Numbered from the stretch's first letter, positions 1-9,298 are shown. The stretch is 64,000 nt of DNA from CAVOHU01 sp963817885 (GCA_963817885.1 CAWFQE010000002.1:558001-622000); one strand, 5' to 3'. Notes: generated by a model not told the origin, from the letters alone. Made by a program: numbers and translations.

Positions 1-1165
1 GGTCGTCGACAATGGCGGGAACAACCTCGCCAATGTGCGACGCAATGAACACCAGCGCCGCGGGATGACGCGCCAACCGGATCATCACCGCCAGGGTGGC
101 TTCCGCAGCGTCGTGCACGTTCGTGCCCCGAAGGGGTTCGTCGAGAATGGCGACGGCCGACCCGCTAGCGTGGAGCGCCAGGGCGAGGGCCCGGATCCGA
201 CGCACCTCGGCCAGATAGAAGCTCTCCCCGGCACCGAGGTTCTCCCAGACCCTGACGCTCGAGAAGATGGTCGCGACGGGCGGGAACTCCAGCGACTCGG
301 CCGGCACGCCACATCCTGCGTGAGCCAGGAGCATCGCGACCGCGACCGCCTTCAAGAACGTCGACTTGCCGGCCATGTTCGGGCCCGTCACGAAGCAGAC
401 CCGGACCTGTTCATCCAGGTCGAGATCGTTGGGCACGCCTCGAGGACCCAGGAAGGGATGCCTGAGGCCGGTTGCCTTCAACCGGGACGAGGGGCGGGGA
501 TAAATCCATCCGTGTTCGGCGGTTGCGACGCCCAGGCTCCACATGGCCTCGACGCTGCCGACACAATCGAGGAGCCCGGTGAGCACGGGCCTGGCGCGAT
601 CTCGCGCCAACTGGTCGAACGCCAGCCGAGCCGCGCCTGACCGCAGCCGCCCGCGCCGAACCAGTTCCCGAGCCGAGGGCGTATCGAGCGCCGCCGCGAC
701 GGCTCCACCGACGTTCCGCAACGCTGGAGCATCGGCAGCGCACAGGCGCATCCTCAACTCGGCGGCGGCGGTGAGCAGCGCCAACACGCAGGCCTGGCCA
801 TCGCCGACGTCCCGCAGATACGCTCCGTGCCATCCGCCGCGCCAGAGACCCTGGACGAGCCGGCCTGGCCCGCGCCGCACGCCCGGCAGTTTCCAGTTGG
901 AGCCCAGGTAGCGCTCGACCGTGTCTGCGTCGGCCCGGTCGACAATCCCGCGGTACGCGTCCGATTCAGCAGAGAGCGCCTGGTGTGCCTGCTGCAGCGC
1001 CAGTATTGCCTCGGCCGAGTGCGCAGGCTCCCTGAGCCGGCGTCGAAGCTGTTCCCTGCCCACACGGGTTCGCGTCCGATCGACCAGCTCGACCAGCGTC
1101 TGGCCCTGAGCCGTCGATGTCGACAGGACATCGAGGTCGCGAAGGGTGGCGGCGTCCATCAACAT
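1..1165 (-). CDS. MutS-family ATPase (3' end beyond left edge)
   Basis: MutS-family DNA-binding ATPase, read from the reverse strand. About 388 residues are visible and the frame is still open at base 1, so the C-terminus is missing. The N-terminal part resembles the helical MutS core (LVDRTRTRVGREQLRRRL near residue 20). A Walker A GPNMAGKST follows near residue 260, then a Walker B-like AILDEP and an ASHIGEVV stretch. No mismatch-recognition domain precedes the core, so this is a short MutS relative rather than mismatch-repair MutS itself; the substrate is unknown. An in-frame TAG lies just upstream, so ATG 1165 or ATG 1159 is the start. It follows the 1193-1837 gene by 27 bases, probably in one operon. 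The family is sure, the role is not. Confidence 0.85.
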   Translation of the reverse strand, partial: MLMDAATLRDLDVLSTSTAQGQTLVELVDRTRTRVGREQLRRRLREPAHSAEAILALQQAHQALSAESDAYRGIVDRADADTVERYLGSNWKLPGVRRGPGRLVQGLWRGGWHGAYLRDVGDGQACVLALLTAAAELRMRLCAADAPALRNVGGAVAAALDTPSARELVRRGRLRSGAARLAFDQLARDRARPVLTGLLDCVGSVEAMWSLGVATAEHGWIYPRPSSRLKATGLRHPFLGPRGVPNDLDLDEQVRVCFVTGPNMAGKSTFLKAVAVAMLLAHAGCGVPAESLEFPPVATIFSSVRVWENLGAGESFYLAEVRRIRALALALHASGSAVAILDEPLRGTNVHDAAEATLAVMIRLARHPAALVFIASHIGEVVPAIVDD

Positions 1166-1192
1166 GATTCGGTGAGGCGTGCCAACCGTGCG

Positions 1193-1837
1193 CTAGAGCC
1201 CAAAGAACCCGAGCGCGACCCACGCCTGCAGCTTCGGGGCGAGCGATCGGCCGAGCGGCTCATTTTGCCGGGGAACGCGTCCTGCGGACTCGAATTGACG
1301 CACTTCCACGGTCGCGTCGGGCACGCCCGCGAGAAGATCCGACACGTCCAGCTGGGACAGGCGCAGCCCAGCTGCTGCATAGAGCTGTCGGCGAACCCAC
1401 TCGAACTCCTGCTTCGAGAAGTTCGCCCGGTTCATGGCGTCGATCTGCGCCATCTTCGCCTTCAGATACGTGGCTTTCATGTCCGAGAACGCGAGCAGCG
1501 TCGCCTGGGTCGTCAGCAGCTGCGACTGGTATGCCTGGAGCAATCCTGCGTGATGACGCGCCAGCACAGCCGCCCCTGCCGCAAGTTCCTCGTGGACCGT
1601 TTCCTCAACCGCCACGAAGTTGGCCGCCTGTTCGGCGGATAGTTCCCCGGACTCGGGCGGCACGAACTCAGCGTGATTCTGCAGTCGCCTTTCTTCGAGC
1701 GCCCTTGCCCCAGTCATCGTCATGAGCGGCGACGCGATGGGCCGATAGATCTTGACGTAGAAGATGGTTCCCCCGGTCACGGCGACGAGCAAGAGCACGC
1801 CAACGGCTATCAACAGACCGGCTCGCAGTTTCGTCAT
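1193..1837 (-). CDS. Membrane-anchored helical protein, unknown function
   Basis: Not recognised. 214 residues. A hydrophobic segment at about residues 6-27 (LLIAVGVLLLVAVTGGTIFY) is followed by a mostly alpha-helical, Ala/Gln/Glu-rich domain, so a single-pass protein with a periplasmic or extracellular domain is likely. The helical region about 60-160 could form a coiled coil. The start is well supported: GGGGAGG lies about 7 bases before ATG 1837. It lies directly upstream of the MutS-like ATPase gene on the same strand, but nothing in it suggests DNA work. Confidence 0.7.
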   Translation of the reverse strand: MTKLRAGLLIAVGVLLLVAVTGGTIFYVKIYRPIASPLMTMTGARALEERRLQNHAEFVPPESGELSAEQAANFVAVEETVHEELAAGAAVLARHHAGLLQAYQSQLLTTQATLLAFSDMKATYLKAKMAQIDAMNRANFSKQEFEWVRRQLYAAAGLRLSQLDVSDLLAGVPDATVEVRQFESAGRVPRQNEPLGRSLAPKLQAWVALGFFGL

Positions 1838-2105
1838 GTCCTGCCTCCCCGTTGGACCGTCGCGATACAGGAACCGCCGAGCCGGCCGAACGAACGACCG
1901 CTTTGAGCGACCCGCGGCCGTTCATCGACTGACCCACTCCAGGTTCGAGGCTCTGAATCGCTGCCGGCGGCAGTCAGTTGACCAGCACCAGATCCAACGC
2001 CCGATTCGACAGAGCGTGAATATTCGCCGCGCCGAATGGTGCCTGCGCACTGGCTCGCCGCCGGAATTCGCCGTTGAGGTCGTGAAGCCCGGCGATCGCT
2101 TCCCG

Positions 2106-2936
2106 TCAGGGAGTGATCACAGCGCCCTGCAGCCTGAAATTCGCGTCGAGGAATCCCGTCGGAGTCGCAATGGCCTTGTGGAACGGGAAGGTCGACACGC
2201 CGGTGACATACAGATCGCCGCCCGCATAGGTGCTTCCGTAGAAGCTGGTCACAAAGGCTTCCTGCGTGTCGGTATAGACCCAGTATTGGTTACCTCCAGC
2301 CAACGAGACGCCTGGAGCGAAGACGTACTGGTTCCCGACGATGCTTTCGGAACGCGCGATGAAGCCGGGCGTTGACGGGCTCAGGTCGCCTGGCAGTCCC
2401 AGGTATTCCTGGCTCAGCAGGTAGAGCGTCCCGAACGCGACCGGGCTGGCGCCCCATGAGTACCAGTTGAACCGCAGGTTGGTGATCCCGCTCGTTCCAG
2501 GCGTCGTGAAGGATTGACCGGCGAAATTGTACGTTCCGGTACTGCCGGCCGTCACATCGATCACCGTGCTGATCGTCACCGGAACCGGCACGCAGTCAGC
2601 CCCGAACACCATCGTCGGATCGCCCGGCACCTGCTCGCCAACCGCGCCGTCGCCGTGCGCGCGGTGCGCGCGCTCGGCCGGCGCGCCGACGGTCAACAAC
2701 GTGTACGCGCCGGTCCCGGCAACGAGATGGCAGAGTTGCACCCGGGGTGCGCTGGCCGATGCCGAATCCGGTGTGGCCGCGAGGGTGGCGCCTGGCGACA
2801 CGGGCGAGGACGGATTGCTGCACGCCGCCAGCATCAGGCCGAGCGATACCGAACACGCGAACGCCATCCCGAAGACCGGCCGGCGGGATCGTGGCGTTTC
2901 GGAGCATTGCACCGTGCACGCACGCAGGTCTCGCAT
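2106..2936 (-). CDS. Predicted lipoprotein with CH...HGD motif
   Basis: Exported lipoprotein of 276 residues. A hydrophobic signal ends in a lipobox (LMLAACS), followed by a Ser/Pro/Ala-rich linker. Next comes a short Cys-bounded module (LCHLVAGTGAYTLL, then HRAHGDG, a VPGDP turn and a second Cys), similar in pattern to CH...AHxxHGD modules seen in other extracellular bacterial proteins. The C-terminal half is Gly/Ser/Tyr/Thr-rich and looks like a beta-sandwich. The frame opens further upstream at 2990, but ATG 2936 is preceded by a perfect AGGAGG, which fixes the start. Function unknown; cell-surface localisation is inferred. Confidence 0.75.
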   Translation of the reverse strand: MRDLRACTVQCSETPRSRRPVFGMAFACSVSLGLMLAACSNPSSPVSPGATLAATPDSASASAPRVQLCHLVAGTGAYTLLTVGAPAERAHRAHGDGAVGEQVPGDPTMVFGADCVPVPVTISTVIDVTAGSTGTYNFAGQSFTTPGTSGITNLRFNWYSWGASPVAFGTLYLLSQEYLGLPGDLSPSTPGFIARSESIVGNQYVFAPGVSLAGGNQYWVYTDTQEAFVTSFYGSTYAGGDLYVTGVSTFPFHKAIATPTGFLDANFRLQGAVITP

Positions 2937-3087
2937 GGCTCCTCCTTCATGACGATGTTTGCAGGCGGCCTTCGCCGGCCAACTCTGCATCCGGCGAACC
3001 CGGATGGCCAGGCCGGCATCGACGTCACGTTTCCGCGAAGCTCGAACCTCGGTGGGAGCAGAATCGAGGGGCCCTCGGACGATTCGC

Positions 3088-3657
3088 CTACTTCTGGATG
3101 ATCCCCCCGGTCACGGTGGAGAAATCATAACTCTTGACGAACTCCGCGAACGCAAGAAGCGCTGCCTTTTGATCGACCTCACTCTTCGAAGACAAAATGA
3201 GCATCACGTAGACGCCGGGCGTCTCGGCGTATGCCACCGACAAGACCTCGCTCGCGCCAGACAGGTGCCTGACGCTCGCCTTCGGGCCCCGAGCGGTGGG
3301 AAGAGGGTCGCCGGAAACCACCTTGAGCCCTGTTGAGAGGGCGCTTCGTCGTTCCAGGTCGGCCGCGATCAGACTGGTGAGCGTCGGGCATCCTTCCTTG
3401 GATACCGTCTTGACATAGATGACCGAGCGAGCGTCGGCCGACGTGGACCCGACCGGATAGAGGACCGCGCGCAGGCCCTGGGAGCCCGAATCGGCGGGGT
3501 CGAACGCCCATCCTCGGGGCGCGGTGACAACCATCGAGCCGTGGGCTTCCTGGTAGACGATTTGCGATTGCGGATCGCGCCCACGCGGCGCCGCGACGAC
3601 CGTGCTCACAACGCAGGCGCTCAGAACCATCACCGCCAGGATCTGCGTCTGTCGCAT
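3088..3657 (-). CDS. Exported protein, unknown function
   Basis: Not recognised. 189 residues with a cleavable-looking signal peptide (MRQTQILAVMVLSACVVSTVVAA); the Cys lies inside the hydrophobic core and lacks a clean lipobox, so a soluble periplasmic form is more likely than a lipoprotein. The mature part (SMVVTAPRGWAFDPADSGSQ, then YVKTVSKEG) resembles small proteins that test whether a stress or resistance factor is present, but no catalytic motif is visible. ATG 3657 has CAGGAG about 8 bases upstream. It is a single gene between the lipoprotein gene and the ABC permease gene, all on the minus strand. Confidence 0.7.
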   Translation of the reverse strand: MRQTQILAVMVLSACVVSTVVAAPRGRDPQSQIVYQEAHGSMVVTAPRGWAFDPADSGSQGLRAVLYPVGSTSADARSVIYVKTVSKEGCPTLTSLIAADLERRSALSTGLKVVSGDPLPTARGPKASVRHLSGASEVLSVAYAETPGVYVMLILSSKSEVDQKAALLAFAEFVKSYDFSTVTGGIIQK

Positions 3658-3775
3658 AGGCCAACTCCTGTTCGTGTCCGTCCAACTCTTGGGGGGCCGG
3701 TTCGGTTATCAGGTCAGGCGCGAGCGCGATGACGATTTCGTCAGTGATCTGAAGCCTGCCGCGAAATCCGTCCCG

Positions 3776-3801
3776 ACCCCTGCTTCCCCTGCTTCCCTAC
3801 T
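3776..3801 (-). repeat. Short tandem repeat starting at the permease stop codon
   Basis: On the minus strand the end of the ABC permease reads GGAAGTAG and is followed by two near copies of the unit GGAAGCAGG. The TAG stop is therefore part of the first unit. Small, but the same arrangement as the larger repeat at 32126. Confidence 0.6.
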
Positions 3802-4843
3802 TCCAGCGAAACACCCGCAGCGCGACGGCGAAGGTGACCCCGGTCCATGCCGCGAGGATCGCCATCTCGTGCGCCACGGCCGGAATCGAGGCGCCATCGA
3901 GCATCACGGCGCGGAACGCGTCGATGAGCGCGGTGAGCGGCAGGGCGTGGATGAACGGCTGCGCCAGGTCGGGAAAATTCGCCGACGAGAAGAACACGCC
4001 GGAGAGCACCCACATCGGGAGCATCACGAAGTTCATCCAGCCGGACACCGCTTCGATGGTCCGCGCACGGCTGGCGACGAGCAGCCCGATCCCGCCGAAC
4101 GCAAACGCGCCCGTGAGCGCCACCGACCCGAGCGTGACGAGCGAGCCGCGCACCGGCACCGAGAACACGACCCGCGCGAAGATCAGAAGCGCGGCCACCT
4201 CGACCACCAGGAACACCATGCGCGCCAGGATCTGGGCCACCAGGAACTGCGCGCGCGACATCGGCGTGGCCGCCAGCCGCTTGAGCAGCTTCTTGGTGCG
4301 CGCCCACACGATCCCGTAGCCGATGCCCCAGAGGCCCGTGCCCATGATGTTCATGCCGAGCAGGCCCGGGATCAGCCAGTCGATGTACCGCGCCCCCACG
4401 ACCTGGAACTTCTGCTCGCCGGCCGAGAACCGATCCGCGCGCCCCGCCGCGCGCTGCAGGGCGTTGTCGACCTCGAGCCGCGCCAGCCGGCTTTCCGGCC
4501 GCGTCGGATCGAACCGGTACGCCGGTGGCGACCCGGGGATCACCAGCACCTGGACCTTGCCGTCCCGCAACAGCAGGTCACCCTGATCGGGAGCGACCGG
4601 ACGCGCCTTCACCCCGGGCGCCGCATTCAGGCTGGCGAGCACCTCTGCGCTGCCGGAGCCCTCCACGACTCCGGCATACACCGGCTCGTCGCCCTTGTTT
4701 CGGAACGCAATCCCCAGCGCGAACGCCAGCACGATCGGAAAGACGATCACCCAGAAGACGGCCTCGGGCTCGCGCACGAATTCCCGCAGCCGCGCCAGCG
4801 TCAGCTCGAGCAGCGGATGATACGCCTGCCCCCGCTCACTCAT
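3797..4843 (-). CDS. ABC-2 type transporter permease
   Basis: Membrane subunit of an ABC-2 exporter, 348 residues. A first membrane segment (VFWVIVFPIVLAFALGIAF, about 27-46) is followed by a periplasmic loop of about 130 residues, then a bundle of about five membrane segments from residue 165 on (LIPGLLGMNIMGTGLWGIGY onward). The motif LKRLAATPMSRAQFLVAQIL is typical of the ABC2_membrane family. The partner ATPase lies directly upstream on the same strand, with about 84 bases between. Drug, lipid or polysaccharide export are all possible; nothing visible decides the substrate. The TAG stop lies in a short tandem repeat. Confidence 0.88.
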   Translation of the reverse strand: MSERGQAYHPLLELTLARLREFVREPEAVFWVIVFPIVLAFALGIAFRNKGDEPVYAGVVEGSGSAEVLASLNAAPGVKARPVAPDQGDLLLRDGKVQVLVIPGSPPAYRFDPTRPESRLARLEVDNALQRAAGRADRFSAGEQKFQVVGARYIDWLIPGLLGMNIMGTGLWGIGYGIVWARTKKLLKRLAATPMSRAQFLVAQILARMVFLVVEVAALLIFARVVFSVPVRGSLVTLGSVALTGAFAFGGIGLLVASRARTIEAVSGWMNFVMLPMWVLSGVFFSSANFPDLAQPFIHALPLTALIDAFRAVMLDGASIPAVAHEMAILAAWTGVTFAVALRVFRWK

Positions 4844-4927
4844 CGTGGTGTCACCATGGTCCCGGATCGCACGTCGCGCCCTCCCCGCGTCATGGTTCAG
4901 TCATGACCCCGCCGCCGCTGTCCTGCT

Positions 4928-5872
4928 TCACTCATCCCGCAAGTGCCGCCCTGTGTGGGCCACGAACACGTCTTCGAGCGAGGCGTGGTGCGTCGCCAGC
5001 TGCGACATCCGCCGGTTCGCCCGATCCAGCTCGGCGATCAGCGCGGGCATCGCCAGGTGCAGCTCGGACACGCGCAGGCTCACCATGCCGTCGGCAATAT
5101 TCGCGTCCTTCACGCCGGGAAGCGCTCTCAGCCGATCGAGCAGGGCCTCGGCCCCGAGGTCGACGGTGACCTCGATCACGTGCTCGGCCCCGAGCGACGC
5201 GATGAGTTCACGCGGCGTGCCGATCGCGATCAGCCGCCCGTGGTCCACGATCGCCACCCGGTCGCACAACTCTTCCGCCTCTTCCATGTAGTGCGTCGTC
5301 AGCAGGATGGTGCCGCCCTTCGCGCGAAAGCCCTCGAGCAGCGTCCAGAGCTGCCGCCGCGACTGCGGGTCGAGGCCGGTGGTCGGCTCGTCGAGAAACA
5401 GCAGGTCCGGCTCGTTCACGAGCGCGCACGCCACCGCCAGACGCTGCCGCTGGCCGCCCGACAGCTTGCTGACCCAGGCGCCGCGCTTGCCCTCCAGCTC
5501 GACCATCGCCATCACGGCGTCGACCGACGGGCCCCTGCGGTAGAAGGAACGGAAGAGCCGGAGGATTTCCTCGACCGTGAGCTTCTCGTTGAGCTGCGTT
5601 TCCTGGAGCTGGATGCCGAGCCGCTGCCGCAGCGCCTGGTCGTGAACGCCCCACCGGAGGCCGAGCACCTCGACGTCCCCGGTGTCCTGCTCGATCAGGC
5701 CTTCGAAGATTTCGATGGTGGTCGTCTTGCCGGCGCCATTCGGCCCGAGCAGGCCGAAGCACTCGCCGGCATGCACCTCGAGATCGAGGCCGTCCACGGC
5801 CACGACATCGCCGTAGCGTTTGCGCAGCCCGTGGCAGGTGACGGCGTTCTGGGGATGGGTGGAGGCGGCCAC
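4928..5872 (-). CDS. ABC transporter ATP-binding protein
   Basis: Cytoplasmic ATPase of the ABC-2 exporter whose permease follows at 3797-4843. Walker A GPNGAGKTTT, signature LSGGQRQRLAVA and Walker B LLFLDEPTTGLDP are all intact, followed by the switch His in TTHYMEEAEE. The C-terminal extension of about 90 residues (VIEVTVDLGAEALL onward) matches the regulatory tail of DrrA/CcmA-like exporters. The frame opens with TTG at 5890; GTG 5872 gives VAASTHPQ and is my preferred start, without a strong ribosome site for either. Transcribed away from trpB. Confidence 0.88.
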   Translation of the reverse strand: MAASTHPQNAVTCHGLRKRYGDVVAVDGLDLEVHAGECFGLLGPNGAGKTTTIEIFEGLIEQDTGDVEVLGLRWGVHDQALRQRLGIQLQETQLNEKLTVEEILRLFRSFYRRGPSVDAVMAMVELEGKRGAWVSKLSGGQRQRLAVACALVNEPDLLFLDEPTTGLDPQSRRQLWTLLEGFRAKGGTILLTTHYMEEAEELCDRVAIVDHGRLIAIGTPRELIASLGAEHVIEVTVDLGAEALLDRLRALPGVKDANIADGMVSLRVSELHLAMPALIAELDRANRRMSQLATHHASLEDVFVAHTGRHLRDE

Positions 5873-6084
5873 CCTGCGATTGTGGCACAACAGGCGTCCG
5901 CAGGTGACCGCCTCCGGCCGTCGCCTTCCTGGAGCCTGGACCCGCAGCCGGCGGGCCTTCCCTCAGGCTGGGGCGCATGCGCCCGAGGCTCCTTTCAGCC
6001 GGGTTCGGGTGGCCCGTGGCGCCGCCCGCCCCTGTGTTATCCTTCGCAAATCACACTCCAGTTTCGCAGTTCCGGAGGAAGACC

Positions 6085-7395
6085 GTGACTGACACGAAGA
6101 TCACTTTGCCCGAATCCGCCATCCCGACGCATTTCTACAACATTGCGCCGGATCTGCCGACGCCCCTGCCGCCGCCGCTCAACCCCGGGACGCGTCAGCC
6201 CATCGGACCCGAGGCGCTCGCGCCGATCTTCCCGATGGGCCTCATCGCCCAGGAGGTGTCGCAGGAGCCGATGATCGAGATTCCGGACGAAGTGCGCGAG
6301 ATCTACCGCCTCTACCGGCCCAGCCCGATGTTCCGGGCCCGGGCGTTCGAGGAGGATCTCGACACGCCGGCGCACATCTACTACAAGTCCGAGCACGTCA
6401 GCCCGGTCGGCAGCCACAAGCTGAACACCGCGATCATGCAGGCGTACGTGAACAAGCAGGAGGGCGTGAAGCGAATCGCCACCGAGACCGGCGCCGGCCA
6501 GTGGGGCAGCGCCATGGCGTGCGCGTGCCGGCTCATCGGCCTCGAGTGCATGGTCTACATGGTCCGCATCAGCTACGACCAGAAGCCGTACCGCCGGGTC
6601 ATGATGAAGACCTACGGCGCCGACGTGGTGGCCAGCCCGTCGAACCTCACGCAGGCGGGCCGCAACGTGCTCGCCGCCACGCCCGACTCGCCGGGCAGCC
6701 TGGGAATCGCGATCTCGGAAGCGGTCGAGGACGCGGCGAAGCGCGACGACACGAAGTACTCGCTCGGCAGCGTGCTGAACCACGTGCTGCTGCACCAGAC
6801 GATCATCGGCCAGGAAGCCAGGAAGCAGATGGAGCTGGCGGGCGAGTATCCCGACATCCTGATCGCCTGCCACGGCGGCGGCAGCAATTTCGCCGGGCTG
6901 ACGTTCCCCTTCCTCAAGGACAAGCTCAAGGGCGGCCGCACGACGCTGCGCGCGATCGCGGTCGAGCCCGCGGCGTGCGCGAGCCTGACCTCCGGCACGC
7001 GCGAGTACGACTTCGGCGACACGGCGGGGACCACGCCGCTCATGATGATGCACACGCTCGGCCACAACTTCATGCCGGCGCCGGTGCACGCCGGGGGCCT
7101 GCGCTACCACGGGTCGGCGCCGCTCGTGAGCCACCTGCTGGCGGCGGGCGTGATCGAGGCCGAGGCCTATCACCAGGGCGAGGTCTTCGAGAGCGCCATC
7201 CGGTTCGCGCGATGCGAGGGCACGATCCCCGCCCCCGAATCGGCGCACGCCATCCACAGCGTCATCAAGCATGCGCTCGACGCCAGGAAGTCCGGCGAGA
7301 AGAAGGTCATCGTCTTCAACCTGTCGGGCCACGGCGTGTTCGACCTCGGCGCGTACGACTCGTACCTGTCGGGCAAGATGGACGGGATGGCCTAG
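6085..7395 (+). CDS. trpB: Tryptophan synthase beta chain, TrpB2 type
   Basis: PLP-dependent synthesis of L-tryptophan from indole and serine, 436 residues. The length, the N-terminal extension (FYNIAPDLPTPLPPPLNPGT) and RPSPMFRARAFEEDL identify the long TrpB2 branch, which is often found without a trpA neighbour; none is visible here. The PLP lysine is in VGSHKLNTA and the phosphate-binding loop is HGGGSNFAG. The frame opens at 5977, but GTG 6085 is preceded by GGAGGA at good spacing, so that start is chosen. The DAHP synthase gene follows 31 bases downstream, probably co-transcribed, which pairs entry into the aromatic pathway with its last step. Confidence 0.93.
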   Translation: MTDTKITLPESAIPTHFYNIAPDLPTPLPPPLNPGTRQPIGPEALAPIFPMGLIAQEVSQEPMIEIPDEVREIYRLYRPSPMFRARAFEEDLDTPAHIYYKSEHVSPVGSHKLNTAIMQAYVNKQEGVKRIATETGAGQWGSAMACACRLIGLECMVYMVRISYDQKPYRRVMMKTYGADVVASPSNLTQAGRNVLAATPDSPGSLGIAISEAVEDAAKRDDTKYSLGSVLNHVLLHQTIIGQEARKQMELAGEYPDILIACHGGGSNFAGLTFPFLKDKLKGGRTTLRAIAVEPAACASLTSGTREYDFGDTAGTTPLMMMHTLGHNFMPAPVHAGGLRYHGSAPLVSHLLAAGVIEAEAYHQGEVFESAIRFARCEGTIPAPESAHAIHSVIKHALDARKSGEKKVIVFNLSGHGVFDLGAYDSYLSGKMDGMA

Positions 7396-7426
7396 GAAGA
7401 CCAGACTGTCTCGGAGTTGATGCCTC

Positions 7427-8482
7427 ATGCTTCGCCGCACCGATGATCTCCGTATCCGTGACGTCCGCCCGCTGATTTCCCCGGCGATCCTGCTGGAGGA
7501 AGTGCCCATCAGCGAGCGGGCGTCCAATGTCGTCGCCGATGCCCGGGCGCAGGTGACCGACGTGGTCCTCGGGCGGGATCCGCGCCTGGTCGTGGTGACG
7601 GGCCCGTGCTCGATTCACGACACGGCGGCGGCCCTCGAATACGCCGGGCGGCTGCGGGAGTGCAGCGCCCGCCACGCCGGAAGCCTGGTCGTGGTGATGC
7701 GCGCCTACTTCGAGAAGCCCCGGACGGTGGTGGGCTGGAAAGGCCTCATCAACGACCCGGATCTCGACGAGAGCTACCACATCAACAAGGGCCTGCGGCT
7801 GGCGCGGAAACTGCTGCTCGACATCAACGAGCTCGGCATGCCGACCGGCTCCGAGTTCCTCGACACCCAGATTCCCCAGCATGTCGCCGACCTGACGTCG
7901 TGGGTCGCCATCGGCGCGCGCACGGCCGAAAGCCAGGTCCACCGGGAACTGGCCTCGGGGCTCTCGATGCCGGTCGGTTTCAAGAACGGCACCGACGGCG
8001 ACACGCAGGTTGCCGTGGACGGCGTCCTGACGGCCCGGCAGCAGCACTGGTTCCCGGGCGTGACCAAGCAGGGCGTCGCCGCGATACTTCAGACATCGGG
8101 CAACGACTCGTGCCACGTGATCCTGCGCGGCGGCACCAGGACGGGACCGAATTACCAGGCCGCCCAGGTTGAGGCCGTCTGCGACAAGCTCGCCGCAGAA
8201 GGATTGCCCGGGCGGGTGATGGTCGACTGCTCACACGGCAACAGCCAGCGCGACCACAGGCGGCAGAGCGAAGTCGCTGCGGATCTGGCGCGCCAGATCG
8301 CGGCCGGTTCCCTGCGGATCTTCGGGGTCATGCTCGAGAGCCACCTGGTCGAAGGCCGCCAGGACTACGTGCCCGGACGGCCGGCGACCTACGGCCAGAG
8401 CATCACCGACGCCTGCATCTCCATCGGTGAGACCGAGCGGATTCTCGAGCAGCTCGCAGCGGCCCAGCAGGCGCGGGGCTAG
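7427..8482 (+). CDS. aroG: DAHP synthase, class I (3-deoxy-7-phosphoheptulonate synthase)
   Basis: Condenses phosphoenolpyruvate and erythrose 4-phosphate, the first step of aromatic amino acid synthesis. 351 residues, the usual size for the AroF/AroG/AroH type. Diagnostic stretches are VVTGPCSIHD near residue 60, RAYFEKPRTVVGWKGLINDP near 93, GARTAESQVHRELASGLS near 164 and MVDCSHGNSQ near 265. ATG 7427 has GGAG about 10 bases upstream. It is probably in an operon with trpB. Which amino acid inhibits it cannot be read from the sequence, so aroG is chosen only as the generic symbol. Confidence 0.92.
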   Translation: MLRRTDDLRIRDVRPLISPAILLEEVPISERASNVVADARAQVTDVVLGRDPRLVVVTGPCSIHDTAAALEYAGRLRECSARHAGSLVVVMRAYFEKPRTVVGWKGLINDPDLDESYHINKGLRLARKLLLDINELGMPTGSEFLDTQIPQHVADLTSWVAIGARTAESQVHRELASGLSMPVGFKNGTDGDTQVAVDGVLTARQQHWFPGVTKQGVAAILQTSGNDSCHVILRGGTRTGPNYQAAQVEAVCDKLAAEGLPGRVMVDCSHGNSQRDHRRQSEVAADLARQIAAGSLRIFGVMLESHLVEGRQDYVPGRPATYGQSITDACISIGETERILEQLAAAQQARG

Positions 8483-8484
8483 AT

Positions 8485-9051
8485 CTATCGGGGCCAGAGC
8501 CAGCCGAAGGTCCCGGCCGCCAGCAGGCCGTAGATCAGGCCGTCGATCATCGACTTGATCGTCGTGCCCCAGTTCCTCCGGAACCAGATCGAATCCGACA
8601 CCATCCCCAGCCCGTAGGCCATGAACGCGGTCGCGCCGACGAACCGGAACACCGAGAGGTAGTGCGCGCCGACCGGCAGCGCGCGGCTCGCGATGTAGCC
8701 GGCGAACAGGTTCACGACCAGGCAATACACGAACCACTGCGCAAGGGACGGGCCCATCGAAGGCTCGCTTCCCGGCGCGATCGTCATGAGCACCAGGGGC
8801 CCCTTCTTCATCTTCGCGATGAACTCGGGGCTCTTCATCCCTGCCGCGCCCATCGTTTCGGGCTGGGGCGCCGCGTAATCGCCGGGCGGGATGTTGAATT
8901 TCCGCAAGGCGTCCAGAACGTCGGTTTCCTTCGCGAGCTTCTTGAGATCGTTCCTGTGCATCGGCACCACCATGTGCAGGATGGCGCTGGCCACGAAGAC
9001 GATCACGGCCGACAGCAGGATCGGGACAGCGAGCGATGTCAGCGATACCAT
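8485..9051 (-). CDS. Small membrane protein, unknown function
   Basis: Not recognised by name. 188 residues with an N-terminal membrane segment (VPILLSAVIVFVASAILHMVV), a soluble loop of about 75 residues containing PPGDYAAPQPETMGAAGMKS, and about three more membrane segments to the end (SDSIWFRRNWGTTIKSMIDG just before the last). ATG 9051 has GGGAGG 5 bases upstream. It converges on aroG with only two bases between the stops. Its strong ribosome site and coherent composition make it a real gene. Confidence 0.75.
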   Translation of the reverse strand: MVSLTSLAVPILLSAVIVFVASAILHMVVPMHRNDLKKLAKETDVLDALRKFNIPPGDYAAPQPETMGAAGMKSPEFIAKMKKGPLVLMTIAPGSEPSMGPSLAQWFVYCLVVNLFAGYIASRALPVGAHYLSVFRFVGATAFMAYGLGMVSDSIWFRRNWGTTIKSMIDGLIYGLLAAGTFGWLWPR

Positions 9052-9298
9052 GCGTTCCTCCCTGAAGTGCCGAACCGAAGGGCCGGGAGCCGCCGACGGG
9101 CGAGGTGAGCGAATGAAGAAATCCTACGGCTGCAGACGGCAATTCCGCAAGGCGTTTCCCGCGCAGGGCGAACCTGCAGACTGATCCGGCGCAGACGCCG
9201 CAATTTCGGCGGACGATCCCCCGGAATGTAGGGCATGATGGGATATGCCACAATTGGGGGCTTCTGGCGCCCTCTGGTTATCGCGGGACGTGATCATC

